Origin: Balamuthia mandrillaris
Lineage: Eukaryota; Discosea; Longamoebia; Balamuthiidae
Reading direction: 5' to 3'
Assembly (NCBI GenBank): GCA_031835245.1
Contig: JAVKOQ010000016.1
Location: forward strand, 124,001 to 188,000
Length of the DNA: 64,000 nucleotides
In this document: piece by piece, positions 10,748-22,045 of the stretch
How positions within the stretch are numbered: the first letter of the stretch is position 1
How the letters are laid out: every line of letters begins with the position of its first letter
The notes under the pieces: generated by a model
Told to the model about the DNA's origin: nothing
The model's input: only the letters and a program-made list of their open reading frames with translations
Databases searched by the model: none
Translations under genes and position numbers: made by a program

Positions 10748-11808
10748 TTAATGGATGGTCTCCCAAACACGGATGTTGTTGTCGGTGTAACCGGCAAAGA
10801 GGGTGCTGCCATCAGCGGACCAGGCGAGGGACAGACAAGAGGGGTCCTTGATCTTGATGCTCTCGGCGGACTCCTCACCAAAGAAGGAGGAGGAGGCGGT
10901 GTACTTGTTAAGGTCAGCAACGGGGGCCTTGCTCTCCAAGTCCCAGATCTTAATGCCAGAGGTGGTAGCGGCGCACAACCAGTAGCGGTTGGGGCTGAAG
11001 ACCAGGGAGTTGATGTTGTCACCAGCGTCCAAGGAGTAAAGGTGCTTGCCCTCGTTCAAGTCCCACAACATGGCGGTACCGTCCTTGCCTCCAGAGGCAC
11101 AGAGAGAGCCGTCGGGAGAAACGGTCACGGTGTTGATGTAACCAGTGTGACCGACGAGGTTGGTCCTCAACCTGCAGTTGTTGAGGTTCCACACCTTTAC
11201 GACCTTGTCCCAACCACCGGAAACGATCAAGGGGTTGTGAGTGTTGGGGGAGAAACGCACACAACTAGCCCATTCAGTGTGAGAGCCCTCTCCGTCGATG
11301 GTGTACTTGCACTCACCGAGGGTGTTCCACCTATTTTACGGTATGCAAACGTTGAAGTTAAAACGAGAACGAGGCCAGAGCTCATGAAAACAGTGGGGGG
11401 GGGGAGCGAGGCGTACAGCTTGATGGACTTGTCCCTGGAACCAGACACGATTTGTCTGTTGTCAGCAGAGAAAGCGACGGACAAAACGTCCTTGCTGTGG
11501 CCAACGAAGCGGCGGGTGGTGGTACCATAGTTCAAGTCCCACAGACGGAGGGTGTTATCCCAGGAACCAGACAAAGCGAACTGACCGTCAGAGGAGATCA
11601 CCACGTCCTGTACGTAGTGAGAGTGACCGCGCAGGGCACGCTTGGGGGAACCGTACTCGGTGGGGTCGTCACGGTGGAGGTTCCACACGATGACGGACTT
11701 GTCACGAGAGGCGGAGAGGATCATGTTGGTGCTCTCGGGGGTGGTGGCGATGGAGTTAACCCATCCACCATGACCCCTAAGGATACCACGGAGAGAAAGT
11801 TCGGCCAT
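10748..11808 (-). CDS. RACK1: RACK1, seven-bladed WD40 scaffold of the 40S ribosome
   Basis: ATG at 11808 ([23 protein letters not shown]). Two exons, 11808-11417 and 11330-10748; the intron 11331-11416 splits codon Leu in KLW and restores [13 protein letters not shown], giving 324 aa against about 317 in animals. Seven WD repeats are visible with GH...WD spacing ([66 protein letters not shown]). RACK1 sits on the 40S head near the mRNA exit and binds PKC and other kinases. High GC3 and a single short intron suggest strong expression, as expected for a ribosomal protein. A polypyrimidine run in the intron appears as a G run on the plus strand. Confidence 0.97.
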
Positions 11809-12024
11809 TTGTCTGTTTGGGAGTGTCTCTAAGAGCTGCTACTAACCTGTGTTTTGGTGAAGAAACAAAAAGAAAAAAGAGGAAGGACGGGAGGGTTTGG
11901 CCTTTCTTCTCCCCTCGTTTCGGGGGTTGTGCGAGGGTTGGGAAGAAAAAACTCCGAATCTGGAGCTCCATTTGTGCATGTTTGGTGGACATGTGCTGCA
12001 CGGTCCATGCGCCAAAACAAATAA

Positions 12025-13010
12025 ATGGAGCAAGAAGAAGAGGTGGACGCCTTCGATCTCGCCGCACAGGAGAAGGGAAGCCTCTTGGAGGCTCTACCCA
12101 GCAGCCGCGCCGACCGGCACGTTGGGGAGATGGGCGTAGAGGTTCCTCCTCCGCATAGCTGCTGTAGTTGCAAATGGGGAACCATCCTGCGGATCTCGTT
12201 GCTATTATTTGGGCTGGGCGTTTGCGTGGCGGGCTTCATTACATGTACAGTTACAGGCTACACCGGGGTGCTTCTAAGGCATGGTTGAGTTCTCCCTCCT
12301 CTTCTCTTCTCCTCTTGCTCTTCTTTTGCATTTTTTCTGCTGTTTTCAAAACCACCACCATTTGAGTCTGCCTGCAGCTGAGCACCACCCTAAAATTTTG
12401 TTTCCACGCCACGAAAACGCTATAGTGGCTAAGTTGGGGATTTGGGGGAGGGTTATCTTCGTGGTGGCCTTCGTGGTGGTGGCCTTCCCATTCGTGACAG
12501 GCTACGTGGTATTGGCGTTGGGCTCGGGCTTCCTCTACGGTATATGGCAGGCCACCCTCATCATGGTGGTGGGGGCCAATATAGGAGCATGCCTTGCGTT
12601 TTTCGCCTGCAGGAAGCTGCTGCGCGGGTGGACTTTGCGGCAGGTCAGAAAGAGCGCTAAGCTGAGCGCTATCTTTGATGCTTTGGGAGAGAATGGTCTC
12701 AAGATCGCTTTCCTCATTCGCTTTGTACGACCAACCCCCATTCCTTCTTTCCTCTTTTTTTTTTCCTACATATCATATAACACACCGTTCCGTTATATAA
12801 CCCGTGTTTAGGTGCCTGTTCCTTTTGGTCTTCAAAGTGAGTATATATGGTTGTCGTTCTTGTTATCGTTTAATGTTTGGCTTGCTGTTGTTGGTTCGAT
12901 GGTTAGAACATTCTGCGTTAACACTTTTGTTTAATAGACATGGTACTGGCTAGCAGTGCTGCCATTCCCTTTTGGAGGTTCATGCTGGGCACTGCCTTAG
13001 GCTTGGTATG

Positions 13011-13054
<44 letters not shown>

Positions 13055-13613
13055 CCTTCCTCCCTCCCTCTCCCTCTCCTTTCTCTCTTCTCTCTTCTCT
13101 CTTGTTCCTTGTGGATAATGAAGCATTGATTGACGGCGATGAACTGGTGGGTCTGTTATAAAGCTTCCAGAACAAGTGGCAGGAGCATATTTTGGAAAAA
13201 CGGCACGTAAACTTAGTGATATCATAGACGGGAAGATGGAGTTGGGCACCACGCAAAAGGTGCTTTTGGGGGTGGATGCCGCCATGGTAGTGCTGCTCAT
13301 AGTGGTCATAGTATATGTGGGACGAAGGGCGCTAAAGACGCTCAGCACGCGGCAGCAAAATAATGGAAGTCGAGCACCTACCCTCAATTCTGGAGACGAA
13401 GAGCTGGAGGGCTTGCTCTCTTCGGCAAAGAGCGAGGAAGACGAGCTTCTGCTAGGCCTATCCTCTTCTTCGGATACAGAAGCAGAGGAGGCGGCGAGCC
13501 AAGATTCCGCTGTGATAGGGGGAGGAGATCCCTTTTCTTTCGATAGGTTCGGGAATGCTCCGCTCGTACCCGAGCTAGCCAGCGGCGATGGCAACATCCC
13601 AGACATCCTCTGA
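12025..13613 (+). CDS. VTT-domain membrane protein (TVP38/TMEM64 family)
   Basis: Begins MEQEEEVDAFDLAAQEKG; first TM ILRISLLLFGLGVCVAGFI. After an intron (12283-12376) come ILFPRHENAIVAKLGIWGRVIFVVAFVVVAFP and GYVVLALGSGFLYGIWQATLIMVVGANIGACLAFFACRKLL, the G-x-x-G/F-G signature of VTT domains, then ENGLKIAFLIRF, a short exon PVPFGLQ and MVLASSAAIPFWRFMLGTALGL: the re-entrant 'R..P..PF..qN' motif. A CT-repeat intron precedes the last exon (PEQVAGAYFGKTARKLSDI... TM ... acidic Ser-rich tail ending at 13613). Family members scramble or traffic lipids at ER/Golgi/endosome membranes; location here is inferred. Five to six exons. Confidence 0.85.
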
Positions 13614-13837
13614 GGCGGTCTCCCCGTCGACAAAATATTACTTCCAGACGACGTGATGATAAACTGCAGAGGTGGAGCCCAAGTTGTTCACTGCCCAAAA
13701 AAGAGAGAAAGAAGTGGAGAGAAGCAAGCCAAGCAAGCAAGCAAGAACTAATAAAAGCAACTTGTATACAGCGGCAAACGTTCAAAAAAAAAAATCCCCA
13801 ACAAACAACGAAAAAGCGGGGGTAAGCCCCACCAACA

Positions 13838-15130
13838 ATGGCTCTTTGCAACCATTCGTTCTTCCTCTCGCCAAAGATTCCACAAGCAGACCTGCACAAG
13901 CTCGTCAAGATCGTGCGAAAGCATGGCGGCCGCCTCTGCTCTTTGAGCGCCGGGGGCAACGGCACCGATGATGACGACCACAACAGCAACAAAAACAACG
14001 GGACAAAACTTCCTCTGCAACAAGAGCAGCATGCCTGCTTCCACAAGGAATGCTACCACGTCCTCCCCTCCTTCGAGGACCAGGACTTTAGGGAGCTCTA
14101 TCGCAAAGGACTGAAGCTGCTGGGTCCCCCTTGCCTCTTCTCCCTCTCCGAAGAGGAGGGGATCTCGCCTGCTGCTTCGTTCACTCCCTCCCCTCCCTTC
14201 TTCCTCCACGACTCCCACAGCAACAACACCAACCAACAACAGCCCTGCCCGCGCTTCGGCACATGGATGAGAGGGGTGGTGCTGTGCTGCACCGGCCTGG
14301 AGCAAGCCCTTCAGGACCGTTTGCACCAGATGGTGAGCTTTGCGGGGGGCTCCTTCCACAGGGACCTCACCAACACCGTCACCCACCTGGTGGCCCTCCG
14401 CGTGGTCGAATCCCAAAAGTACAAGATGGCGGCTCGCCTGGGCACTCCCCTCATCACCACCCCTCGATGGTTGATGCGGTGTTGGAGTGAGCGACGCCTC
14501 CTCCCGGCAGAGGACTTTGCCCTGTCCTGCTTCGCGGGGTGCGTCATCGCGGTGACGGGCCTTCGCACCGCCTTGAGGGAGCGGGTGGAGAGGCTTTGTT
14601 GGACCCATGGTGCTGTCTATTGTAGGGACCTTACCCAGACCTGCACTCACCTTCTTGCTGAGGTACCTCTATATTTTCACCATTGTTCTTCTTGCTGTCC
14701 ATCCTCCCCTACTCGCCATTCTGTTCTCTCTCCTTCACTTCATATTTTGTTCTATTTCTTTGTTCTTCCTTTTTCTTTTCTCTCTTTGTTCTTCTTCCGT
14801 TCTTCTTCGTTCTTTCTTCATTCTTCTTGTTCTTGTGCTTTGTTGTGTTAGGTTTACTTTTGGAGAACCGTTTAAAACTAAAAGATGATTGTGTGGTGTA
14901 TTATCAGAAACCAGAAGGTAAAAAGTACTATTTTGCACGGCAATGGGGAGTGAAAGTGGTGTATCCAGCATGGTTCGAGGAATGTTTGAGCAGAAAAGGT
15001 TTGTCTAGTTATCTGTAGTTCCCTTCCTATTCTGGCTAAACTGACAAATGATAAGCAGTGTGCGTAGACGAGGAACCCTACGAATTGCCTCAAACTGAAC
15101 CGGAAACCGAAGTACCCGCTCCCAGGTCCG

Positions 15131-15161
<31 letters not shown>

Positions 15162-15965
15162 TCCTATCTCTCTTCTCTCTCTGTCTTCGTTACTAAAGCA
15201 CTCTTATGTACTGTGACACTGAAGCCAACCAGAACATGGCAAACATGTTGCAACATCTGACTTCAATACCCCTCTCTTTGGTACGCTGCCCACGGAGGCG
15301 TCATCCGCTATACCCTCCAAAAGAAAAGTAGGAACAGTAGGAAGAAAACTTAACGCTGACGATGATAGCAAGCGAGATGGTGCTAAGGAAGACGAGGAAG
15401 AAGGGGAGGAAAACTCGGTGGCATCTTCTCAACCTCCTTCCAAAAGACCGAGAAGGAGTAGTCTTGCTTCCTCCACGGCCTCTGTTCCAACTTCCAACAA
15501 AAGCAACGGCAACGATGGGGAAGCAACAAAGGGCTCTGCACGTAGACACAGAGGACCGACCCCTGGCATCGGGCTTTCTGCAAGTTCTCCACAGTCATTG
15601 TCTGCCGCCTCACAGTCTTCAACAGGGACAACCGTGTTGGCTTCCAACGAAGTCGCCTTCATGAGCAGCTGCTATCCCATATTTTCGAACAAGGAGACCA
15701 ACAGTGATGGTTGTCACTCGTTGGATTCTTCCAGCGAGCCACAGCAACACCAAGCCACCATGAACATGACCATGACCTACTCAAATGATAGTTATCGAAG
15801 CCCTTCGGTTGCTTCCGCTGTGGGTGGTGACGGTATAACATACAGTGGAGAGTCTCCTTCGATAGAAGATTCAATGTCCTACTTTCCTTACGAACTCAGT
15901 TCTCTCTTTCAGGGCATTGCCTTTCTCGTCCCCTTTGCTGCTTATTCCTGTCTTCAACAAGAGGT

Positions 15966-16006
<41 letters not shown>

Positions 16007-19000
16007 GCCCCCAATTTTTCTCAGTTGTCTTGCCAACCGAAAAGAGATTATACCGTAAATGTGTGGACTGCATAGAAAAGTACGGAGGACTAGTTCTACA
16101 AGATGGAGGCCAAACACCACCTGTATCCTACATATCTTCCATAGTAGTAACATACATGCTGTGTCCGCATGGATACGTTCCTCCCAACACCGATAGCTCT
16201 TCCATTACAGCACCTACCCCTATAGTCACGCCTGAGTGGCTATTTCGTTGCGTCGAGGAAGAAAAAAGGCTTGAGCCAGGCGAGTTCTCCTTTCTGTTCA
16301 CGCCACAGGCCTTTCCCTTGTCCCTCAAAGCAGCACGTGCAGAACAAGAAGCAAAAGATGGAAAGCAATGTTTGCTTTGCATTTCCGGTTTTGTGGGAGA
16401 GGAACGAACTAACGTCATAGCTCTCATTCACGCGGCGGAAATGCCTTACGCTGAACGACTGAGCCGACGACAGACCACTCACCTCATCTGCAAAGAAACC
16501 AGTTCCTCTTCTAAGAAATATGTCAAGGCACTCCGGTGGAAGACCTCTGCGGTTGTCTCGCTTGATTGGCTTTTGGAGTCTATTCGCCAAAACGCTATTT
16601 TGCCCACTGATTCGTTCAAACTGCCCTCCCTGCAGGATGATTCCAAACTTCTATCTTCATCTCAGCAACAAAAAACAGAACGAAAATCTTCGTTAGCAAC
16701 TTCTCACAACGTACGTCGGCGGGTTCCGTCCGTCGCGCAAGAACCCACCATCGCACCTCTTGTTGATAAAAAGATGGTGGGACCCATTCTTCCTGAAGTC
16801 ACCATCTATGTTAGTAATCGCCTTACAAAGGTAATGAATTTCCCTCTTCTTTGACTTTATGGTATGTGGACCTCTAAGCCAAATCGCTGCATAATGTAAC
16901 AGGAACGGCAAGAGCTTCACGACATGGTAGCAGCATTAGGAGGCTTTCAAGCTTTTGGCTTTGACGACTCCGTTACTCACTTTATCTGTGAGGGCAAGCC
17001 TGACAATACTAGAGAGTTTCGTCTAGCTCGCAACAAGAAAGACGTTTACATTGTTTCTCCCATTTGGCTTAGAGAGGTTTGCTCTTTCCTTCTCGAAGAT
17101 GTTCTATACTGTTACTGACCGAAGATCTGTCATACAGTGTTACCGGCAAAACACACATCTACCAGAATGTGATTATCCCTTCACCCTAAATCCACGCATG
17201 AACCTTGGCGTTGGAGTGGTCTCGGTTAGCACAGGAATCGGCAATCCTCTCATCTATCCCTCTGTAAGCGTTACATCCTGTTCGACTAGTACAGACGAAA
17301 AGGAGAAAAAGCACCGGAAGAAGAAGCGCGAATTCTCAGCGCAACTCCCCAATGGAAGCAAGTCTGCCAACGTGCAATATGTCGACGATGCAACAAATAG
17401 GATGAAACAATCAGATGGCAATAAGGTTGGTCCTCCATACAAAGAAACGTTTGTGTTTAATCCACCGCCAGCTATCATAGCAGACACGAGAGCAATACAC
17501 GAAGACGAAGAAGCAGACAAAGAAAAAGACAAAGAAAAGGAAAAAGAAAAAGAAAAAGAAAAAGAAAAAGAAAAAGAAAAAGAAAAAGAAAAAGAAAAAG
17601 AAAATGAAAATGAAAATGAAAAGGAAAAAGAAACAGGACAACTCAGGACCGAAGCAAAACAAGCAAACGAAAAAGATATCAGAGAACACGAAGAAGATAA
17701 GGAAAATGACGAACTTATACCCATGGAAGAAGAAGAGGAAGAACGGAAGAGTGAGAACAACGACGAGGAGGAGGTGGCGGAGGCTCGGAAAATAGCGAAG
17801 AGCGAGGAAGATGAGAAACACGAGGTAACAGTATCCAGCCTATTACTACAGCAATGTCAAATGTTGCTGAAGAAAACAACATCACGGGTTTGTTTCACCT
17901 ATTCTCACCTTTCTTTCGTCACTCTTTCTCTTCTGGCTAATGCTGATATTACTTCAGTGGAAGATAACACGGTTGAACTCAACGAAACGCATCAATTCTC
18001 GAGGAGGCGGAGCATTGGCAGCTCCTTCAAACAGGACCACGGAGTGGATCAGTCGTCACGAAATGCAACAAGCAGCTACTCAACTATCACCAAAAAGCAA
18101 GTCTGGCAGCCTAAACGGCGCCAACCACAACGACATGAACAGAACTGTACATAACAACAACCGCCAGCCAAGCTATGTATCAGAACAGGAACCTCCTGAC
18201 TCACAGGTGGTAACCTATGACAATTTTGTTGAACGAAGAGCCACCGAACAACTATTAATGAACTTGCCCAACACGATTACGCACCGTACAAGTACCGCCA
18301 CTGTATTGGATATAACGGAGGATGGAGATGATGATGATGAAGGAGCAAATGATGAAGAAGAACGTGATGATGGCGGTGACGATGACCACGATGACGATGA
18401 GAACGAGAACAAAGTAACAGAAGTGCGCTCCGCAACAACGAGTGCACAGGAGAACAGCGCTGGTAGCATTCTACATTCCAGCAAGAAAGGAGGAACCAAC
18501 GAGAGCGGATCCTCCAGAAAAACTGGAAGTGGACGACGACCAACTCCTACCGCCACTACCAATGCAGCTGTGGAGCTTGCTCTGGGAGACGACAAGAATG
18601 CAAATGATCCTTCACAGGCTACTCTGAGGGCGAAGCATCCTGCTAGCTATAAATTTATGCTCACATCTTTTGCTGTAGCAGAAAAAACCGCCCTCATGCA
18701 ACGTGCGTTCCTTCTCATATTACCTCTATCGTTCTCTCTCGCCTTTCCTCTCTTTGCAATGCTTACCACACTTGCAGAGATACAAGAGTTGGGTGGTCTT
18801 GTGCTTAACAAAGAAGTTTTTGACAAAAACTGTACACATGTCTTAATGGGGGCTCCTGCTCGCACTGAAAAGTCTTTAGCTGCTTGTGCTGCTGGTGTTT
18901 GGTATTTTTTACCTTTAATTACGATGTTTTTGACTACCGGTCGTCTAACATATCATTACCAGGCTCCTGAAAGAGACTTACATCCATGCAAGCATAGAGG

Positions 19001-19066
19001 CTGGCCATTTTGTGGACGAGAGAGCTTTCATCTGGACTGAAGAAAAGTCGCCTCACTCACGTTTGT

Positions 19067-19112
<46 letters not shown>

Positions 19113-19635
19113 TGCAAAGACTCACTGATAACGCCAAAAAGCAGAGAGAGAATTGATGCGATCATACACATACTGGCAAGACAGGCTTCGCCGAGAGCGA
19201 GAGAACTTCAACCCCTCCAATCCGCCTCCTCCAGCAGCACCTCTACCTCCATTATCTGCTCCACTTCACACTGGCAGCGATGGTAGAGGCAACTTTGGAG
19301 CGTTTGCGGGATGGGCAGTGGTCCTCCTCCATCATGTTCCCAAGCGAAGGGACAGCCTGAAGCGGCTGATTGAGGCAGGGGGTGGTCAGGTGCTCGCCAC
19401 GAAACTAAGTTCGAATTATGTGGAGCCTTTGCTTCAGCGGTATCACAACAACAACAACAATAACGACCATCAACAACGGCAGCTGCTGGTCTTTGTGAGC
19501 AGAGGGCATGTGGACAGCCATCGTGCCCTGTTGCAGCAGCTGCAGCAGGCCAAAGTCTTGTGTATCAGCACCGACTACATCGGTTACCACCTATTGCCCA
19601 GCCCTCCGCCTGTTCAGGATTATCTTATCAAATAG
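13838..19635 (+). CDS. TOPBP1: TopBP1/Dpb11/Rad4-type multi-BRCT checkpoint and replication protein
   Basis: Long gene with about 11 exons: 13838-14662, about 14868-14998, 15059-15125, 15225-15963, 16045-about 16830, about 16904-17076, then further exons to 19635. Joins at 15126-15224 (CT intron), 15964-16044 and 19060-19144 (CT intron) keep phase. BRCT domains: RGVVLCCTGLEQALQD...THLVALRVVESQKYKMAARLGTPL with TTPRWLMRCW; a second at 14530-14995; a pair at 16045-16620 (TTHLICKETSSSSKKY, VVSLDWLLESI); one at 16800-17190 with FDDSVTHFICEGKPDNTREF and LPECDYPFTLNPRMNL, the hallmark of TopBP1 BRCT6; and a C-terminal pair (IQELGGLVLNKEVFDKNCTHVLM; FAGWAVVLLHHVPKRRDSLKRL). Known members load replication factors and activate ATR by binding phosphoproteins. 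Low-complexity acidic and Lys/Glu linkers separate the domains. Confidence 0.85.
17523..17630 (+). repeat. Coding GAAAAA hexamer repeat (Glu-Lys tract)
   Basis: About 14 tandem GAAAAA units with a few variants lie inside the open frame of the TopBP1-like gene and encode alternating Lys-Glu, then Glu-Asn. No splice sites remove it, so it is probably translated as a charged helix in an inter-BRCT linker. Confidence 0.7.
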
Positions 19636-19707
19636 GGAAGTATAAATATTAAATATACCAAAACAGTATAATGCACAAGACTACATCGGCTACCACCTAT
19701 TGCCCAG
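19573..19707 (+). repeat. 29-bp direct repeat: 3' coding end echoed in the 3' flank
   Basis: The segment 19573-19601, coding DYIGYHLLPS near the end of the TopBP1-like protein, recurs at 19679-19707, 44 bases past the stop, with one mismatch (GGTTAC versus GGCTAC). The copy is outside the coding region. Confidence 0.85.
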
Positions 19708-19944
19708 TTACTCTTTGCTGTGTTTTGGTTGGCTGGGTGTGTGTTCTTCACGTGAGCAGCAACGAAAAAAAAGGAGAAGCGAGATAAATGAAGGGGAGCC
19801 GCCAGCAGCAAGCAGTGCTTACAAGTAAGAGGGCTATTGTTCGTTCGTTTTAGATGATAAAACCCACGGCAGTTGGCCTTGTGCAAGACTTGGGGGCGGG
19901 AGGGGGCGGGACCTGTCGCAGGCTAGTGGTAATCCATCATCATG
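19708..19944. other. Intergenic between two convergent genes
   Basis: No coding signal. It contains a G-rich run near 19890-19910 and serves as the shared 3' flank of the TopBP1-like and oxygenase genes. Confidence 0.4.
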
Positions 19945-20643
19945 CTAGTAAAAGGAACCCAGGAAGAGAAACCTCTTTCCAGCGGATATAGGAAGGCCCA
20001 TGTGCTCATGGGAGACACCGCCAGGATAGACTATGGCAGTGCCAGGGCGGGGCTTGCCGGTGGAGTAGTCCCACTTGGGGAAGTAGGTGCCGCCGCCTTG
20101 GTAGTCGTCCGGCTGGCTGAGGGTGACGACCATGGCCACCGTCTCCATGTCGTGGTGCAGCCCCATCTCCTTGATGACCTCCGGCTCGTACTTGAGGACG
20201 TAGGGGCGGTCCATCTTTTGAATGGTGAAGGTCTTCCAGAGGCTTTGCACGAGAGGGCGGATGTGCTTCTCCACGACCTCGTAGTAGACGGCCTCCAGCT
20301 TGGGGTCGATCTGGTGGAGGTGTTGGGTGGTCTCAGGGTCGTCCACCTCCACGAGGCCCTGCGTGTTGACCTGTTCGAAGGTCTCCTCCTCGGTGACCCA
20401 CTTGCCGCAGTGCTCAGCCTCCTCGATGAGCAGCCGGCAGAACTCCTCGGTGAAGAGCTGGAAGTGGTAGATCTGTTCGACGGGCTCGCGGGTCACTTTG
20501 GTGGGGTCCAGCTTTTGTCCTTCCTTGAGGCTGGCCGTGGCCTCCACCAGCGTTGGGTCTATGAACTTGGGGTCGTACTGGAATAGTTCAGGGTGGAGGG
20601 GCTTGTACCCCCCGCTCTCTTCATTTGTGGTGGAAGAAGACAT
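19945..20643 (-). CDS. 2OG-Fe(II) oxygenase, procollagen-lysyl-hydroxylase-like (copy 1)
   Basis: Intronless, 232 aa from ATG 20643. Catalytic facial triad visible: HxD in GLHHDMETVAMVVTL (about residue 163) and the distal His in YPGGVSHEHMGLPISAGKRF (about 212), with the Arg of GKR about 10 residues later to bind 2-oxoglutarate. A GGGTYFPKWD loop lies between. The N-terminal half holds the family helix YHFQLFTEEFCRLLIEEAEHCGKW. There is no signal peptide, so unlike animal PLODs it is probably cytosolic; the target is unknown. Its head-to-head neighbour is a paralogue, 208 bp away. High GC3 and compactness suggest solid expression. Confidence 0.88.
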   Translation of the reverse strand: MSSSTTNEESGGYKPLHPELFQYDPKFIDPTLVEATASLKEGQKLDPTKVTREPVEQIYHFQLFTEEFCRLLIEEAEHCGKWVTEEETFEQVNTQGLVEVDDPETTQHLHQIDPKLEAVYYEVVEKHIRPLVQSLWKTFTIQKMDRPYVLKYEPEVIKEMGLHHDMETVAMVVTLSQPDDYQGGGTYFPKWDYSTGKPRPGTAIVYPGGVSHEHMGLPISAGKRFLFLGSFY

Positions 20644-20851
20644 GTCTTTTGTTGTATGTTGTTGTTGTTGTTGAAGGCTGCTGAACGTCCCTCCTCCTCC
20701 TCCTCCTCCCAGTTTTGTTTTACAATGTTTATTTTTCTATAACGACAACAAACCACAACACCCCAAATTATTATTAATTGGCACACAGCACAGCACAGCA
20801 CCGCACAGCAAGAATACCCACCCACCCACACCCATTCATCATCCTGCTGAG
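20644..20851. promoter_or_regulatory. Shared 208-bp bidirectional promoter of the oxygenase pair
   Basis: Separates the two divergent starts (20643 minus, 20852 plus). Contains GTTGTT and CCTCCT runs, an AT-rich block around 20720-20780 and repeated GCACA words at 20782-20815. No TATA box was identified with confidence. Confidence 0.5.
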
Positions 20852-21844
20852 ATGGGGGACCACCACTATAAGCCATTGCACGCAGAGCTATTCAGCTACG
20901 ACGACGCGTTTGTGGAGCGCTTCATAGGGGAGGGCGTTCGCCGCGTGCACCAGCTCACGCCCGAGCAGATCAACGAGCTGCCGTGCATCAAGGAGGTGGC
21001 CGAGCAGATCTACTTCTTCCAGCTGTTCACCGAGGAGTTCTGTCGGCTGCTCGTCGAGGAGGCAGAGCACTGCGGCAAGTGGGTCACCAACAAAGAAAAG
21101 ACCAACGAACCACACCCCTTTGTGGAGGGACTCATCGACGTCTGCGAACCGGACACCGTTATTGAGTTTGATGAACTTCCCGGTTCGTCCCCTTTTCTTC
21201 TTCCTTTCCTCCTCCGTCTCTCCCTTTGACTGAAGGTGAGAAAAAACCAAAACAAACCAACAAAAGGTTTGGAAGAAGTGTATGGCTCCGTGATAAAGAA
21301 CCACGTGCAGCCCATAATGGAGGCCAAGTGGGTGACCTTCAAGCTGCAAAAGTGGGACATGCCGGCGGTTCGCAAGTACGAGCCGGACGTTGTCAACTCC
21401 ATGGACCTGCACTACGACCTGGAGACGCTCTCCATGGTGGGCTACCTCAGCAAGGACTTTGTGGGCGGTGGCACCTACTTTCCTCGGTGGAAGCTGTTGG
21501 TGGGCGGACATGAGGACGTGGTGCCCGGCAGTGTGGTGCTCTACCCTGGTGGCATCAGCCATGAGCACAAAGCGCTCCCCATCACCGCTGGCAAACGCTA
21601 CATGCTCTCTAATTCATTCTTACTGAAGTTCAACAGCTTCTTCCTGCTAAACCTCTATAAGATGTTATGTTTGTCCAGAGGTGCTCATCGAATTAGAGAG
21701 AGACCTCCATGCGGCCAGGAACATGATCCTTCGTCGCATCCGAGCGGCCGCTCTTTTCATGCGGTAGCGCCGTCTGGCCTTGACCTCGGTCTGGTTCCAC
21801 CGGCCGGCCCTGGAGCTCGTCCAGATGGTAGGCATAGACAATAA
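20852..21844 (+). CDS. 2OG-Fe(II) oxygenase, procollagen-lysyl-hydroxylase-like (copy 2)
   Basis: Starts MGDHHYKPLHAELFSYDDAF. Exon 1 ends at ELP|G with donor near 21182; the intron to about 21267 joins in phase to LEEVYGSVIKNHVQPIM. The iron-binding HxD is in DLHYDLETLSMVGYL and the distal His in YPGGISHEHKALPITAGKRY, with GKR for 2-oxoglutarate; GGGTYFPRWK matches copy 1. Unlike copy 1 it has an intron and an extended C-terminus. After NSFLLKFNSFFLLN the frame runs to TAA 21842 overlapping an AATAAA; another frame of the tail (VLIELERDLHAARNMILRRIR, stop near 21762) looks more protein-like, so a small unseen splice is possible. The 3' end is therefore uncertain. Confidence 0.82.
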
Positions 21845-22045
21845 AAACGGCCTATGTCGTAGCGACCCCAAACCACCGACCTAGGTAGGCGTTGTTGTTG
21901 TTCGAATGCCTGTCTCATGTCTGCAAATATATAAGTGCTACTTCAATAAGCTGCTGCTGCTGCTGCACCTTCACGTTCAGCAGCAGAAAATGAGGGGGCA
22001 AGCCCCACGCCCACTCAATCCTATTTTCAGAAGATCTTTACTCTC

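Noticed and set aside
10751-11530. 259-codon plus-strand frame across RACK1
   Set aside because: Antisense shadow of the WD40 coding strand with high GC3; RACK1 is unmistakable on the minus strand.
13748-14650. 300-codon minus-strand frame
   Set aside because: Antisense shadow of the first BRCT exon of the TopBP1-like gene.
20888-21568. 226-codon minus-strand frame over oxygenase copy 2
   Set aside because: Antisense shadow; the plus strand shows the full iron-binding motif set and the paralogue supports it.
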